DNA from: CAVRCT01 sp963719645 | Lineage (GTDB): Bacteria; Pseudomonadota; Gammaproteobacteria; DSM-16500 | Direction: 5' to 3' | NCBI GenBank assembly: GCA_963719645.1 | Contig: CAVRCT010000001.1 | Location: 434,001-498,000 of the forward strand | Length of the DNA: 64,000 nucleotides | Shown: positions 1 through 8,197 of the stretch, piece after piece | Position numbering within the stretch: position 1 is the first letter of the stretch | Layout of the letters: each line of letters starts with the position of its first letter | Notes under the pieces: model-generated | What the model was told of the DNA's origin: nothing | Databases searched by the model: none | What the model saw: the letters and a program-made list of their open reading frames with translations, nothing else | Position numbers and translations under genes: made by a program

Positions 1-2
1 TG

Positions 3-377
3 CGTTTGCAGCCAGGTTATGATGAAAAGATAACCCAAAAAAAATTAAGTGAAGAAAAAGAGTTTTATGCCGATGCGAAACAAGAAGAATTAGGAAGATT
101 TTTTAGACCAGAAGAAAGTTTCAATGCTGATTCAATACGTTTCTCTGTTGCCGTTTTTGGATCGCCAGGTGTTGTTCATCAACAATTGCTAGATCGAATT
201 GAAGAATTTGAAACACCATTGTTTGCTAAAACAACCGACCATGCACCTATAGGATTATCTTTTTATAAATATTTTCAAGATGCTAATACTACTGCCACAA
301 TATCAACAAACAGATCTGGTTGGAATAAAAAAGTCAAAAGGGTCAAGTCTATGATTGACACTAGTCTAAAAATTTAA
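3..377 (+). CDS. Hypothetical protein, partial, 3' end replaced by a mobile element
   Basis: The reading frame is open to the left edge, so the true start lies outside the window (a TTG at 6 is only the first possible start seen). I do not recognise the protein. The segment VAVFGSPGVVHQQLL resembles the first strand and loop of a small GTPase P-loop, but the GK[ST] residues are absent, so it is degenerate or a chance likeness. The last 15 or so residues (KKVKRVKSMIDTSLKI) are encoded by the left terminal repeat of the transposase element that starts near 334, because the inverted copy at 1379-1417 encodes the same peptide. The natural C-terminus has therefore been lost and this is probably a disrupted gene. 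Confidence 0.5.
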   Translation, partial: RLQPGYDEKITQKKLSEEKEFYADAKQEELGRFFRPEESFNADSIRFSVAVFGSPGVVHQQLLDRIEEFETPLFAKTTDHAPIGLSFYKYFQDANTTATISTNRSGWNKKVKRVKSMIDTSLKI

Positions 378-1417
378 TTTATTTCGAATTTCATTTATTG
401 TTTTTTCCAACTTCTTATCCTTCTTAATTTTACCTTCAACTTGCTTCACAATGTTACTAATACTTGAATGATTGCGACAACAATAAAGATCGGCTATTTT
501 TGATAATTTTTCTGAAGCCCATACTCGACTGCCGTATATCGCAATTTTTCTTGGCACATTAACTTTTCCTCTATTAGCTCGATATAAATTGGTTACTTTA
601 GTATTAAAGAATTTAGCACACAAATAGCTGATTTTCTCCAATGAGGGAAGGTTCTGTGTTAACTTATAATCTGGTAATGATGCTCTCATTTTTTTTTCAT
701 TAACCATACTTAATATCGCTTTCTTTTTTTCAGTATTACTAAAAATAGTTGGGGTGTTAGCGCGGCAATAAAAATCTTTTGTTTCATCATCCAGACCTGC
801 TTCTATAAAAAAACGATAATGCTTATTTTCCTTTTTAAGGCTAATCATTGACAGGATTTCATCTACTTTTATCCAAGATTTTTTATTTTTTGGCTGCAAA
901 TAATCACGATAGCTTGACCATTGGTACCTTTCCGCTTTCATTACTATCTTTGCTGCAACAGGATTAAGATGAATATAGCGATTTACTTGCAGCAAATAGC
1001 TATTTCCATCAACTATAATTGCCTTATACCTTCCTCTAAAAAGTGAGCCGTCTGTCTTCTTGTCCAAATTATAATATTGGGTATACACTCCATTAATATG
1101 TCGCATTGCTCGCGATAAATTTCCTCGTGGAGTTTTAATTAACATGTGGTAGTGATTATTCATCAAACAATAAGCATGTATTTCTATTCCAAAGAGCTTT
1201 ACAGCTTGCGCTACTATTTCTAAAAACTTTATTCGATCATTATCAGTTTTGAAAATGTTTCGTTTACCAGCTCCTCTATTCATCACATGATACCAAGCAT
1301 TTGCAAATTCCAATCTCAAGGGCCTCGGCATTATATTTCCTTTTTTATTAAGTTGTTAAAAGCGTGAGCCTAATGCCATTTTAAACTTGTGTCAATCATA
1401 GACTTGACCCCTTTGAC
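334..1417. mobile_element. HUH-transposase element with 39-bp inverted ends
   Basis: Bases 334-372 and the reverse complement of 1379-1417 share GTCAAA, GGGTCAAGTCTATGATTG and ACAC with only a few mismatches, and they bracket a single Y1 transposase gene. The unit is about 1.08 kb. The GGGTCAAGT core recurs in solo palindromes elsewhere in the window (22444-22494, 20877-20890), which fits a REP-like non-autonomous family mobilised by the same type of transposase. The insertion lies inside a coding region on the left. No clear target-site duplication was seen, as expected for HUH elements. Confidence 0.75.
366..1331 (-). CDS. REP-associated (Y1/HUH) transposase with C-terminal DnaA-like domain
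   Basis: Single-strand DNA transposase of the Y1_Tnp/RAYT family. The N-terminal half holds the metal-binding HUH motif (NNHYHML, H60 and H62) and the conserved YIHLNPV segment at 119-125 that carries or adjoins the nucleophilic tyrosine region. RAYT proteins are usually about 150-220 residues. This one is 321 because of an extra basic helical domain at about 235-310. Its LYRANRGKVNVPRKIAIY and HSSISNIV segments resemble domain IV of DnaA, the DnaA-box-binding helix-turn-helix. Such fusions are known in this transposase family. The start MPRPLRLEFAN is the normal N-terminus of the family. The gene fills the element bounded by inverted repeats at 334-372 and 1379-1417 and looks intact. Confidence 0.9.
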   Translation of the reverse strand: MPRPLRLEFANAWYHVMNRGAGKRNIFKTDNDRIKFLEIVAQAVKLFGIEIHAYCLMNNHYHMLIKTPRGNLSRAMRHINGVYTQYYNLDKKTDGSLFRGRYKAIIVDGNSYLLQVNRYIHLNPVAAKIVMKAERYQWSSYRDYLQPKNKKSWIKVDEILSMISLKKENKHYRFFIEAGLDDETKDFYCRANTPTIFSNTEKKKAILSMVNEKKMRASLPDYKLTQNLPSLEKISYLCAKFFNTKVTNLYRANRGKVNVPRKIAIYGSRVWASEKLSKIADLYCCRNHSSISNIVKQVEGKIKKDKKLEKTINEIRNKLNF

Positions 1418-1582
1418 ACGTAACATAATATGGCCTGAGTAAGGTTTTTGAGGTGACCTTTTTGCTTTTTTGCAGGATAGTTCGAGCACCCACTGTAGTA
1501 AATAACGACTCAATGCGCCGCCATTCAAGATTGGCTGAAACGGGCTTCCGAAAGATAGCTTCAAGGCGATTCGATTTACGTT

Positions 1583-2389
1583 TTAAATCCTGCGCTTAAT
1601 TGGCGAAGAATGCAAGTTTGTATTCATCAACACAGCATTCGCTCTTTTTTTACTGTCACTTGCTAAAAAGCGAATTCCATTCCAATGGCCTCGCAAAACA
1701 AGGTCATCTGGCGCACTCCAACCTGAAGCAATCGCAGCAACAGTTGAATGTTTTAAATCAGTTTCAATATTTTGAGGATTTGTTTGGTAACGAGAGGTAC
1801 AGAGTTTGATACCACCTAATTCTTGTAAAATTTTAAACGTAGTACTATCACTCAGAAATTTTTGGCCATCGTCTGGTGTTCTATCTAAAGGAAAAGCTTT
1901 TAGCAATTTATTAAACCCTGCATCAGCTGCCCTACCAATTTGTTCGGTATTCTCAACACATGGAATATAAGGAAAATGACATCCATTCGCATAATTCAGC
2001 AGTGTTTCACGGTATAAAGGACTTGCTGCAAATTGCGCACCTGCATTTTTAGCGTCACGAAATTGCGATTCGGTTATCACAGTTGCCGCACCTAAAGTCA
2101 CCTGTTCTTCAGAGAAATTTTTTCTAATCAGCTCAATTGCATGAAGTGAGCAGGGAGTTCTCAATGCAATTTCAATTACATTCAATCCACCATCAATTAA
2201 TGCCTGTACTAGTGGTATAGCAACTTCTGTTTTTGGAATAGATAAAACAGGAATAATAGAAGCTAGCTTGAATCGTCTAGCTAATATTTCAGCAGTCAAC
2301 GGTTTTGCAATGATTTGAGATGAAAAAAATTTTTTTGTACGTGTATGCGTGAATTGGTGAGACAATTTAAAAGCTCTAGATAAACTCAT
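1583..2389 (-). CDS. KDPG/KHG-aldolase-like protein with presequence-like N-terminus
   Basis: Class I aldolase of the Eda family (2-keto-3-deoxy-6-phosphogluconate aldolase, a TIM barrel). The catalytic Glu is in VIEIALRTP (E73) and the Schiff-base Lys is in KLLKAFP (K164). VTLGAATVI matches the usual GAGTV strand. The phosphate-binding PTGG motif late in the barrel is not present; CTSRYQTNP stands there, so activity on phosphorylated substrates is doubtful. Length is 268 against about 213 for typical Eda. The difference includes about 33 N-terminal residues with R, K, H, S and T but no D or E before E34, which looks like a mitochondrial presequence. The start has a good AGGAG 7 bp upstream. 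It begins 2 bp after the mitochondrial-carrier-like gene, so the two form an operon. Confidence 0.8.
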   Translation of the reverse strand: MSLSRAFKLSHQFTHTRTKKFFSSQIIAKPLTAEILARRFKLASIIPVLSIPKTEVAIPLVQALIDGGLNVIEIALRTPCSLHAIELIRKNFSEEQVTLGAATVITESQFRDAKNAGAQFAASPLYRETLLNYANGCHFPYIPCVENTEQIGRAADAGFNKLLKAFPLDRTPDDGQKFLSDSTTFKILQELGGIKLCTSRYQTNPQNIETDLKHSTVAAIASGWSAPDDLVLRGHWNGIRFLASDSKKRANAVLMNTNLHSSPIKRRI

Positions 2390-2391
2390 TA

Positions 2392-3291
2392 CTATGCTCC
2401 TCTTTTGAAGGATGAAGTTTGTTTCGGTTGTTCATCTGAATGATTTTCTTGCTGCAGTGCAAGACGACGCTTTCCCCATGACATCACTCCTAATGCAGCA
2501 GCATGTTGTATGGCTGCACCAGGTGTTTTAATTAAATAGCCTCGGAAAAACCCTTTAAATCCCTCTGTTTTATAAATAAAACGAGCAGCATCCAGTGCAT
2601 TACTTTTATCTGGAAGTTTTTTAAATTGCAGTACGTTTCTCACACTCTCAAGTGGATAAACAGGAAGAATAATTGTTGCAGCTTGTGGATATGCCTTAAT
2701 TGCAATTCCCAACAACCCATAGGGATCGAAACCATTTTCTTTCAACCAGGGATCATAGAGCATATTGTTATAATTGACGCTAAGCCAAACGATATATTGT
2801 CTGATACCATTAACTAATGCACCTTTATAAAATCGCGACACGTTTAACGGATCGCCTGATTGTCGGGCAATGCGTCGATTATCAAAAGGCGTTGCAATTA
2901 GCATTTCAGCAGAGGCTAATCCAATTGCACTCAATTGGGCAGCTTGATGTGGTGCAAAATGGGCTTGCAGCGATGGCATTACACACGCCAATCCGGGTCC
3001 TTTATATAATGAGCGAACAATTTCTTTGGAATAATGTGCGGGTAATCCTGCTAAAAAGTTATGAATGCCGGGTTTAATTTGTTTAGCTGTTTTGTTCAAT
3101 TCACCTGCATGAATTTTCTTAAATAAACCCGAGTAGGTCAGACCAGAATATTGCATTTTACTGACCGCACCAAAATTGCATACATTGATGACAGGAGCAG
3201 TTATCGTTGTTGCCGCTACGCTTAATTGCAATGAATTAAAAATAGTTGCCAATGAAAAATTATCCTTTGAATTATTTCGAGCTGTACCCAT
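2392..3291 (-). CDS. Mitochondrial carrier family-like protein
   Basis: Predicted membrane solute carrier of the eukaryotic mitochondrial carrier (SLC25) fold. The third repeat is textbook: PLESVRNVLQ (213-222) fits the Px[DE]xx[RK] signature and is followed by EGFKGFFRG (243-251), fitting the [DE]G-x4-aromatic-[RK]-G signature. A second, weaker copy is at PFDNRRIARQ (135-144), and the first repeat near TAPVINVC is degenerate. The length of 299 is typical of the family. Carriers of this type are almost absent from bacteria. The known case is LncP, a Dot/Icm effector of Legionella that inserts in host mitochondria, so transfer from a eukaryote and export to the host are likely inferences. First gene of a two-gene operon with the aldolase-like gene. 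Confidence 0.82.
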   Translation of the reverse strand: MGTARNNSKDNFSLATIFNSLQLSVAATTITAPVINVCNFGAVSKMQYSGLTYSGLFKKIHAGELNKTAKQIKPGIHNFLAGLPAHYSKEIVRSLYKGPGLACVMPSLQAHFAPHQAAQLSAIGLASAEMLIATPFDNRRIARQSGDPLNVSRFYKGALVNGIRQYIVWLSVNYNNMLYDPWLKENGFDPYGLLGIAIKAYPQAATIILPVYPLESVRNVLQFKKLPDKSNALDAARFIYKTEGFKGFFRGYLIKTPGAAIQHAAALGVMSWGKRRLALQQENHSDEQPKQTSSFKRGA

Positions 3292-3551
3292 TATTTCCTC
3301 GTTCTTGTTTACAAATTTTGAGTGGGCATTATACTGACTTCTAATTTGCGCACAACAGTTATTTGGCTAAATAAAGCGCTGGCATACATCTACAAAGTGG
3401 CAAGAATTATGCTTATATCTGTTCTTATTGCCAATTAAAATAATTATCATCCAAGTTATTATTGCATCAATTTTTCTTTTAAATGAAGAAATTATAATAA
3501 ATTTTGTGCCAAAATAGACAATAATTTTGTTTTACTATTTGGAAATTAACA

Positions 3552-4127
3552 ATGCCTTTTAAGCAAATAATTGAGTGGATTGAAAAAGAAAAAAAACTCG
3601 GCTCAGCCAATCCAGACCGACTTGTTTTAGCGACATCTAGCAAAAATGGCATTCCTCATTGCCGTATTGTTGCCATTAAAGAAATGACAGACCACTCGAT
3701 TTTGTTCTTTACTCAATTAGGCACAAGAAAGGTGCAAGAAATCAAAGAGAACCCCATCGCATCAGCCACTCTCTGGCTGCCATTGCAGCAAAGAGAAGTG
3801 ATGATAGATGGTATGATTGAAACCTTAAGCCACGACCAAAATGAATATTATTGGAAAAATATGCCGCGCGAAAACCAGCTACGTTTTTCTAGCTATGCTT
3901 CAACATCGGGACAACCCATTGATTCAATCAGCGTGATAAACAATAAATTGATCGGTTTAAAACAACGATATCTCAATTCAGAGATTCCTTTAGAAAATTG
4001 TTATTGCGGTTATCGTTTAATTCCTAACACATTATATTTTTATACGTTGAAAAGTGAATCGTTTTCAGAATACATTAAATTTGAGTTACATAATGGGGCA
4101 TGGTATCAACAATTACTATCACCATAA
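3552..4127 (+). CDS. Pyridoxamine 5'-phosphate oxidase family protein
   Basis: FMN-dependent oxidase of vitamin B6 metabolism (PNP/PMP to PLP). The split-barrel FMN domain is clear: RLVLATSSKNGIPHCRIVAIK, where PdxH binds FMN, then EYYWKNMPRENQLR and ASTSGQPIDS, matching the YW..RP..SQ..A..S.QS block of PdxH. The length of 191 is a little short (E. coli PdxH has 218). The C-terminal dimerisation part keeps the GYRL...FY pattern and a W near the end but lacks the RxHDR sequence that binds PLP, so it may be a divergent PdxH or a paralogue. Divergent from the carrier operon. An unpaired TATAAT lies at 3493-3498. Confidence 0.82.
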   Translation: MPFKQIIEWIEKEKKLGSANPDRLVLATSSKNGIPHCRIVAIKEMTDHSILFFTQLGTRKVQEIKENPIASATLWLPLQQREVMIDGMIETLSHDQNEYYWKNMPRENQLRFSSYASTSGQPIDSISVINNKLIGLKQRYLNSEIPLENCYCGYRLIPNTLYFYTLKSESFSEYIKFELHNGAWYQQLLSP

Positions 4128-4129
4128 AT

Positions 4130-4312
4130 TTATGCCGTTTTAATGAACTCTTTCAAACCATCAATTAATCTTCCGCGCCGATTTAATAATTTGAATTTCA
4201 ATGGATCAGAACTCATCTGCAAGCGATATTCTCCCAATGATGCGTAAAGACCAGAAGCACAAGCCGCGCCACTTCTTAGGCACACACCAACAACATATAT
4301 ATTTTTTTCCAT
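4130..4312 (-). CDS. Small hypothetical protein
   Basis: Sixty residues from the first ATG at 4312 (an in-frame TTG at 4333 would overlap the neighbouring fragment). No recognisable domain: a short hydrophobic start (IYVVGVCL), three cysteines or small-residue pairs, and a basic C-terminal half. The stop is 2 bp from the converging pdxH-like stop. It lies beside a decayed hydrolase gene, so it could be a remnant rather than a working gene. Confidence 0.3.
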   Translation of the reverse strand: MEKNIYVVGVCLRSGAACASGLYASLGEYRLQMSSDPLKFKLLNRRGRLIDGLKEFIKTA

Positions 4313-4325
4313 TGTTAAATTTCTT

Positions 4326-4588
4326 TCAATCAATTTTTTTTGAGTAAATGTGATTTTGTATCATCATTTTCAAATCATCGGCAAATCCAGGTGGTTGATT
4401 GGATTCAATAGCTAGTACAGCCCCTGTATCTAGAGAAACAGATAAAAATGCATTTGATGATGCTATACCACCACCATGTGCAACAGTGTTAGTTTCAGGA
4501 TGATAAAATTCCTGCCCATACTTTTCTATCAAATGCTTGAACATTGGATCAGTAGATGATTTTTGATATATCCATTGACCATGGAATG
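4326..4588 (-). pseudogene. C-terminal fragment of a serine beta-lactamase-like hydrolase
   Basis: The frame reads AHGGGIASSNAFLSV then DTGAVLAIESN. This is the strand block near the C-terminus of penicillin-binding-protein-like (class C beta-lactamase family) hydrolases, with HGGG in the place of the KTG-like HxG motif. The frame continues upstream of its first ATG at 4544 without a stop as far as the palindrome that begins at 4589, so the gene has lost its N-terminal two thirds, including the SxxK and YxN motifs, at that palindrome. A complete member of the same family is at 44190-45356. Confidence 0.55.
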
Positions 4589-4652
4589 AGGGTCAGGCTT
4601 GTATATTTGTATTTTAAAAAAATATAAATAGGCAAATATACAAGCCTGACCC
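4589..4652. repeat. GGGTCAGGCTTG palindrome (REP-like)
   Basis: Imperfect hairpin with arms GGTCAGGCTTGTATATTTG and CAAATATACAAGCCTGACC. A near copy is at 19067-19128. It truncates the hydrolase fragment on its left. A further CAAGCCTGACCCTCTCC follows at 4663-4679 and serves as the landing site of the next element. Confidence 0.8.
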
Positions 4653-4679
4653 TCTCCTCTCTCAAGCCTGACCCTCTCC

Positions 4680-4914
4680 AATGGCACTAGCTTAAGAACT
4701 GTCGTCCCGGAATTTACTGGCGCTTAATGAGCGCTTTTTGCGAATTTAGCGCCAGTTAATGTCCGGGATCCATTTTGCTTAAAGCATATAAGTTAAAAGC
4801 AAGAGGGCGATAAATTGAAGATGGATCCCGGACATTAAGTAGCTCTAAACGAGCAAAAGGCGCTCGTTAAGAGCTACTAAATTCCGGGACGACAGTTCTT
4901 AAGCTAGTGCCATT
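4680..4914. repeat. MITE family 1, copy A
   Basis: About 235-bp non-coding palindromic element. Its ends are AATGGCACTAGCTTAAGAAC and the inverted form; the inner arms carry CCCGGAATTTA and GTCCGGGATCCATTTT. It is flanked by the 12-bp direct repeat CTGACCCTCTCC (4668-4679 and 4916-4927), a target-site duplication. Copies B (7183-7419) and C (19129-19364, opposite orientation) are in the window. It holds no gene. Confidence 0.88.
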
Positions 4915-4938
4915 GCTGACCCTCTCCTCTCTCCTTGT

Positions 4939-5147
4939 AGGCGTCAAGCTAAAGAAATTTTGCTAACAACTCCGTCATTGCGAGCCCCGTAGGGACGCGG
5001 CAATCCAGTTTTTTGCTTTATGTTTCTGCAAAATTTTTGCAAATTCAAAAACTGGATTGCATCAAAGCAAAAAACGCTCCTCGCAATGACGGAGTTGTTA
5101 GCAAAATTTCCTTAGCTTGACGCCTATGGGGTTGCACCCGGGCTCGC
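4939..5147. repeat. MITE family 2, copy A (GTCATTGCGAG palindrome)
   Basis: Inverted repeat with ends TAGGCGTCAAGCTAA and its complement, and inner CTCCGTCATTGCGAG arms around a central AAAACTGGATTGC segment. It is followed by TGGGGTTGCACCCGGGCTCG, which is also present next to copy B at 8198-8404 in the reverse order. A related but smaller element is at 54119-54282. With the neighbouring elements it fills the gene-free stretch 4589-5156. Confidence 0.85.
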
Positions 5148-5156
5148 TAATATATA

Positions 5157-6164
5157 TTATTGCAATGCTTTCTTTAGTTCGTCAGCGGATTGTGCCAGCA
5201 TAGCTTGTGTTCCAGGCGCTTGACTAATGGCATTCAATAATCCGAAATCATGAATCATACCTAGATAGCGTACGGATGTAACCTTGACACCTGCAGCATT
5301 CAGCTTGCCTGCATAGGCTTCACCTTCATCACGTAAAACATCATTTTCTGCGGTTACAACAAAGGCTGCTGGCAATCCGGTTAATTGTGTAGTGGTAGCC
5401 TGTAATGGAGATGCATAAATCTGCTGACGTTGTTTGGGATCTTTTGTGTAGTTATCCCAAAACCATTTCATCATGTTTTTTGACAGAAAATATCCTTTAG
5501 CAAACTGATTATAAGAAGCATCATTGAAATTGGCATTCGTCACCGGCCATAACAATAACTGAAACTTGATTTTCGGTGTGCCTTTATCTTTTGCCATGAG
5601 ACTGACGACCGCTGCCATGTTTCCACCCACACTATTACCAACCACGGCAAGACGACTTCCGTCTACGTTAATTTCATTACCATGTTCAGCAACCCACTGG
5701 GTGGCTGCATAAGCTTGATTAATTGCAACAGGATAATGTGCTTCAGGTGATGGTGTATAGTTAACAAATACGGCAACTGCACCTGAACCAACAACTAGGT
5801 CATGTACAAGACGCGAGTGAGTTTCATAATCACCGAGCACCCAACCGCCACCATGGAAAAACATAAATACGGGAAGCGTGCCTGACTTGTCAGCAGGACG
5901 GACAATAGTCAACGAGATTGGTTTATTATCCACTGTAATTGTTTTTTGTTGAACATCAATACCTGACATATCAGTTTGAACACTCTTTTGTGCTTGTACA
6001 AGTACATTGCGAGCATCTTTGGGAGATAACTGTTCCATTGGTTTGCCACTTCCTGCATTGATTGCATTCAGAAAATGTTGCACATCTGTGTCTACCCATG
6101 CCATTGCATTTTGGGCAGCAAGACTGATGATCGCGCTAGAGATAATACAGAAGACTTTTTTCAT
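5157..6164 (-). CDS. Secreted alpha/beta-hydrolase (HSL-type esterase/lipase)
   Basis: Carboxyl-ester hydrolase of the hormone-sensitive lipase (esterase family IV) type, probably periplasmic or secreted. A signal peptide covers about residues 1-22 (hydrophobic core then QNAMA-W). The oxyanion motif HGGGW is at 104-108. The nucleophile elbow is GNSVGG (S178; the family usual is GDSAGG). The acid is D275 (TAENDVLRDE) and the His is H305 (GMIHDFGLL). The length of 335 is normal for the family plus a signal. Short-chain acyl esters are the likely substrates. It stands alone between a MITE and an orphan gene on the same strand. Confidence 0.9.
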   Translation of the reverse strand: MKKVFCIISSAIISLAAQNAMAWVDTDVQHFLNAINAGSGKPMEQLSPKDARNVLVQAQKSVQTDMSGIDVQQKTITVDNKPISLTIVRPADKSGTLPVFMFFHGGGWVLGDYETHSRLVHDLVVGSGAVAVFVNYTPSPEAHYPVAINQAYAATQWVAEHGNEINVDGSRLAVVGNSVGGNMAAVVSLMAKDKGTPKIKFQLLLWPVTNANFNDASYNQFAKGYFLSKNMMKWFWDNYTKDPKQRQQIYASPLQATTTQLTGLPAAFVVTAENDVLRDEGEAYAGKLNAAGVKVTSVRYLGMIHDFGLLNAISQAPGTQAMLAQSADELKKALQ

Positions 6165-6245
6165 TTTCTCATTCCTTATGTAAAATTAATTCCATTAATA
6201 CTCATAAGTATTGTACCAAAAAATATCCGCGTTCATAGATTTCTC

Positions 6246-7061
6246 TCACCTCATCTGATATCTAGAAACGGCTTGGTCTCTTTGTAATGCTTGATGTAGT
6301 GGGGAGTGCGTATCATTATCTGCAAAATGAATAGTGACAACAGAACTTTCTTGTCCAATATCGAGTAAAAGATTTGTATTAGTACCGCCGACTTCTTTTA
6401 ACTTGGCGTGTGAGCCGATAAATGGTGAGAAGGCTTCTGTATGCACTTCAGTTTGAGTGGGTTGTAGTTTTGTAACGTTGTTTTGATTGGATGTGAAGCA
6501 GCATCTAAACAACTGATATAGAAAATTTAATATGCCTGACGGTTGATTACGGACAATAGGCTTGGCTGACTCAAACCTAGCCCTTAATTCCTTTGTTTTT
6601 TTCCAAATCATTTTCTCACGTTCGAAGCTTTCTTCACAATATCTATCTTCTTTAGGATTTTTGATTGCAGGTGTCATGTAATTACTGGGGTCACGAAGTC
6701 TTGGCTTAAGAGTTGCAGCAAGTGGAAAAAGTCTCTCAATATCTCTGGCCATCAAAACAGCCTCTGCATAGCTGACTTGTCGTTCTTGTTTAATGGGCAG
6801 TTTCAATTCAAGAATATCCCAAGTTGCATCCAGTATAAGATTGCGTAACCCGTTGTCACGGGTTGCATACCAGGCATCGCAAAGCTCGAAAATATTTATT
6901 AAAGCTTCAGTATCTTGATTATTATGTTTTAAGCGCGTTAGGTTATCTGAAAAAACGGCATACATTTTTCTGCTCCAGTAACCTTTTTCTGCTGCGCGCA
7001 TTCTAATGTACGTATTATTAACTTCGTCTAATATTTTTATAGATTCTACGATATCTGTCAT
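6246..7061 (-). CDS. Hypothetical alpha-helical protein with Cys pair
   Basis: Not recognised. I place the start at the ATG at 7061 because GGGAGAAG sits just upstream; an ATG at 7076 is also in frame but has no ribosome-binding site. The first 160 residues are mainly charged helices. Then comes a short hydrophobic-aromatic stretch ending in cysteines (FLYQLFRCCFTS, about 184-195 counted from 7076) and a polar tail. The same layout of helical domain, aromatic segment with clustered Cys, and polar tail occurs in the proteins at 25340 and 27540, suggesting a common membrane-attachment device. The upstream region holds two copies of ATGTTATAAT 25 bp apart (7089-7094 and 7114-7119 on the reverse strand), possible tandem -10 elements. 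Confidence 0.65.
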   Translation of the reverse strand: MTDIVESIKILDEVNNTYIRMRAAEKGYWSRKMYAVFSDNLTRLKHNNQDTEALINIFELCDAWYATRDNGLRNLILDATWDILELKLPIKQERQVSYAEAVLMARDIERLFPLAATLKPRLRDPSNYMTPAIKNPKEDRYCEESFEREKMIWKKTKELRARFESAKPIVRNQPSGILNFLYQLFRCCFTSNQNNVTKLQPTQTEVHTEAFSPFIGSHAKLKEVGGTNTNLLLDIGQESSVVTIHFADNDTHSPLHQALQRDQAVSRYQMR

Positions 7062-7182
7062 TTCAGCTTCTCCCATTCATAAAGTTATATTATAACATTT
7101 GGCGAATTGTTACATTATAACATTTATGTGTCAAGTGATCGGTAAACAAATACAGCCTTTTCTTAAAGTTAGGCCTGACCCT

Positions 7183-7419
7183 AATGGCACTAACTTAAGA
7201 ACTGTCATCCCGGAATTTACTGGCGCTTAATGAGCGCATTTTGCGAATTTAGCGCCAGTTAATGTCCGGGATCCATTTTGCTTGAAGCACAGTAAGTTAA
7301 AAAGCAAGAGGGGGATAAATTGAAGATGGATCCCGGACATTAAGTAGCTCTAAACGAGCAAAAGGCGCTCGTTAAGAGCTACTAAATTCTGGGATGACAG
7401 TTCTTAAGTTAGTGCCATT
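7183..7419. repeat. MITE family 1, copy B
   Basis: Same family and orientation as 4680-4914. It is flanked by the 12-bp direct repeat AGGCCTGACCCT at 7171-7182 and 7421-7432. With the sequence to 7572, which shows nothing else I can name, it fills the gap between the genes ending at 7061 and 7573. Confidence 0.88.
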
Positions 7420-7572
7420 AAGGCCTGACCCTATAGGTCCCTCTCTAACGCTTATTCTTCATCACGGTGCTAAGAATTACTTATTTTTTTGATCCCAACG
7501 TTATTCCTGCAAATTCGAAAATATTTTCGCAAATCACATGGCGTGCTGTGTTAGGAGCTGCTCCTCCTCCTC

Positions 7573-8049
7573 CTAAACCATTAAAAAGAGTACGAACACT
7601 CGCATGCATCCCGTAACAAATGTGCAAACTCCTGTCATCCATGCTAAAAAAAAGAGGAAGACTTTTAAATTAACATTACGATCAAACCCACCAGGCTCTT
7701 TATCACAAAAATAGGAGCTAACCACTAAACATGTTAGAAAAAATAATGTTAGCAAAATATAGTTTCTTCCGTGCCTATGCCCTGCCGCCATTGCTTCCTG
7801 GAAGTCAGATTGAGCTGCAGAAATTCGTCTAATTTGAGAATCAAGCATTGTGGGTCTTGAGCTGCATGACATAGGCTGTGACTTTATTTCATCGTAAGCT
7901 TCAGATGGAGATGAAGTGACATCAATCATCACATCGGAGCTAGGAAATGGCACTGATGGATCTAAAGCAAGAGGTGATAATTGAATGGATCGTGAATCTG
8001 TTGAATCACAGTACTCTAAGGGTATTAATTTTTCATCTCTAAAAGCCAT
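7573..8049 (-). CDS. Small two-TM membrane protein with PmrA-like promoter
   Basis: 158 residues, not recognised. The N-terminal 95 residues are polar and Ser/Pro-rich, without a signal peptide. Two transmembrane helices follow (YILLTLFFLTCLVVSSYF, then VFLFFLAWMTGVCTFVTGC) and the chain ends directly after a third hydrophobic run (VFVLFLMV). Predicted tail-anchored hairpin with a long cytosolic or host-facing N-terminus. The ribosome-binding site GGAG lies shortly before the ATG. Its promoter carries the same 11-bp-spaced TTAA repeat and -10 spacing as that of the giant gene next upstream, so the two are probably co-regulated but separately transcribed. Confidence 0.7.
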   Translation of the reverse strand: MAFRDEKLIPLEYCDSTDSRSIQLSPLALDPSVPFPSSDVMIDVTSSPSEAYDEIKSQPMSCSSRPTMLDSQIRRISAAQSDFQEAMAAGHRHGRNYILLTLFFLTCLVVSSYFCDKEPGGFDRNVNLKVFLFFLAWMTGVCTFVTGCMRVFVLFLMV

Positions 8050-8078
8050 AACAACTCCACCAATCTTGGTAAGAGCCT

Positions 8079-8111
8079 ATATTAATTATGAATGCTTAAG
8101 AATTTATTAAG
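8079..8111 (-). promoter_or_regulatory. PmrA-box-like site and -10 upstream of the 158-residue gene
   Basis: Read on the reverse strand: CTTAATAAATTCTTAAG (8111 to 8095), two half-sites 11 bp apart, then exactly 10 bp, then the -10 hexamer TAATAT (8084-8079). The spacing equals that at 14924-14956, 36910-36942, 56481-56513 and 59544-59576. It matches the tandem PmrA box described for Legionella and Coxiella (TTAA half-sites with 11-bp period). Confidence 0.68.
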
Positions 8112-8197
8112 ACATTGGGGTTATGTGCCATCATTCATATGTTTTAAAATAACTCGACACAAAATAATGGCGCATTTTTAAATGATAAAAAAGCATA

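Noticed and set aside
1370..1564. Small gene (64 codons, minus strand) after the transposase element
   Set aside because: Its last third is the element end in reverse and the rest has no start signal or likeness.
7081..7134. Sigma-70 promoter with TTGACA before the gene at 6246
   Set aside because: TTGACA is present on the reverse strand (7129-7134) but only 9 bp from the nearer TATAAT, too close to work as a pair.
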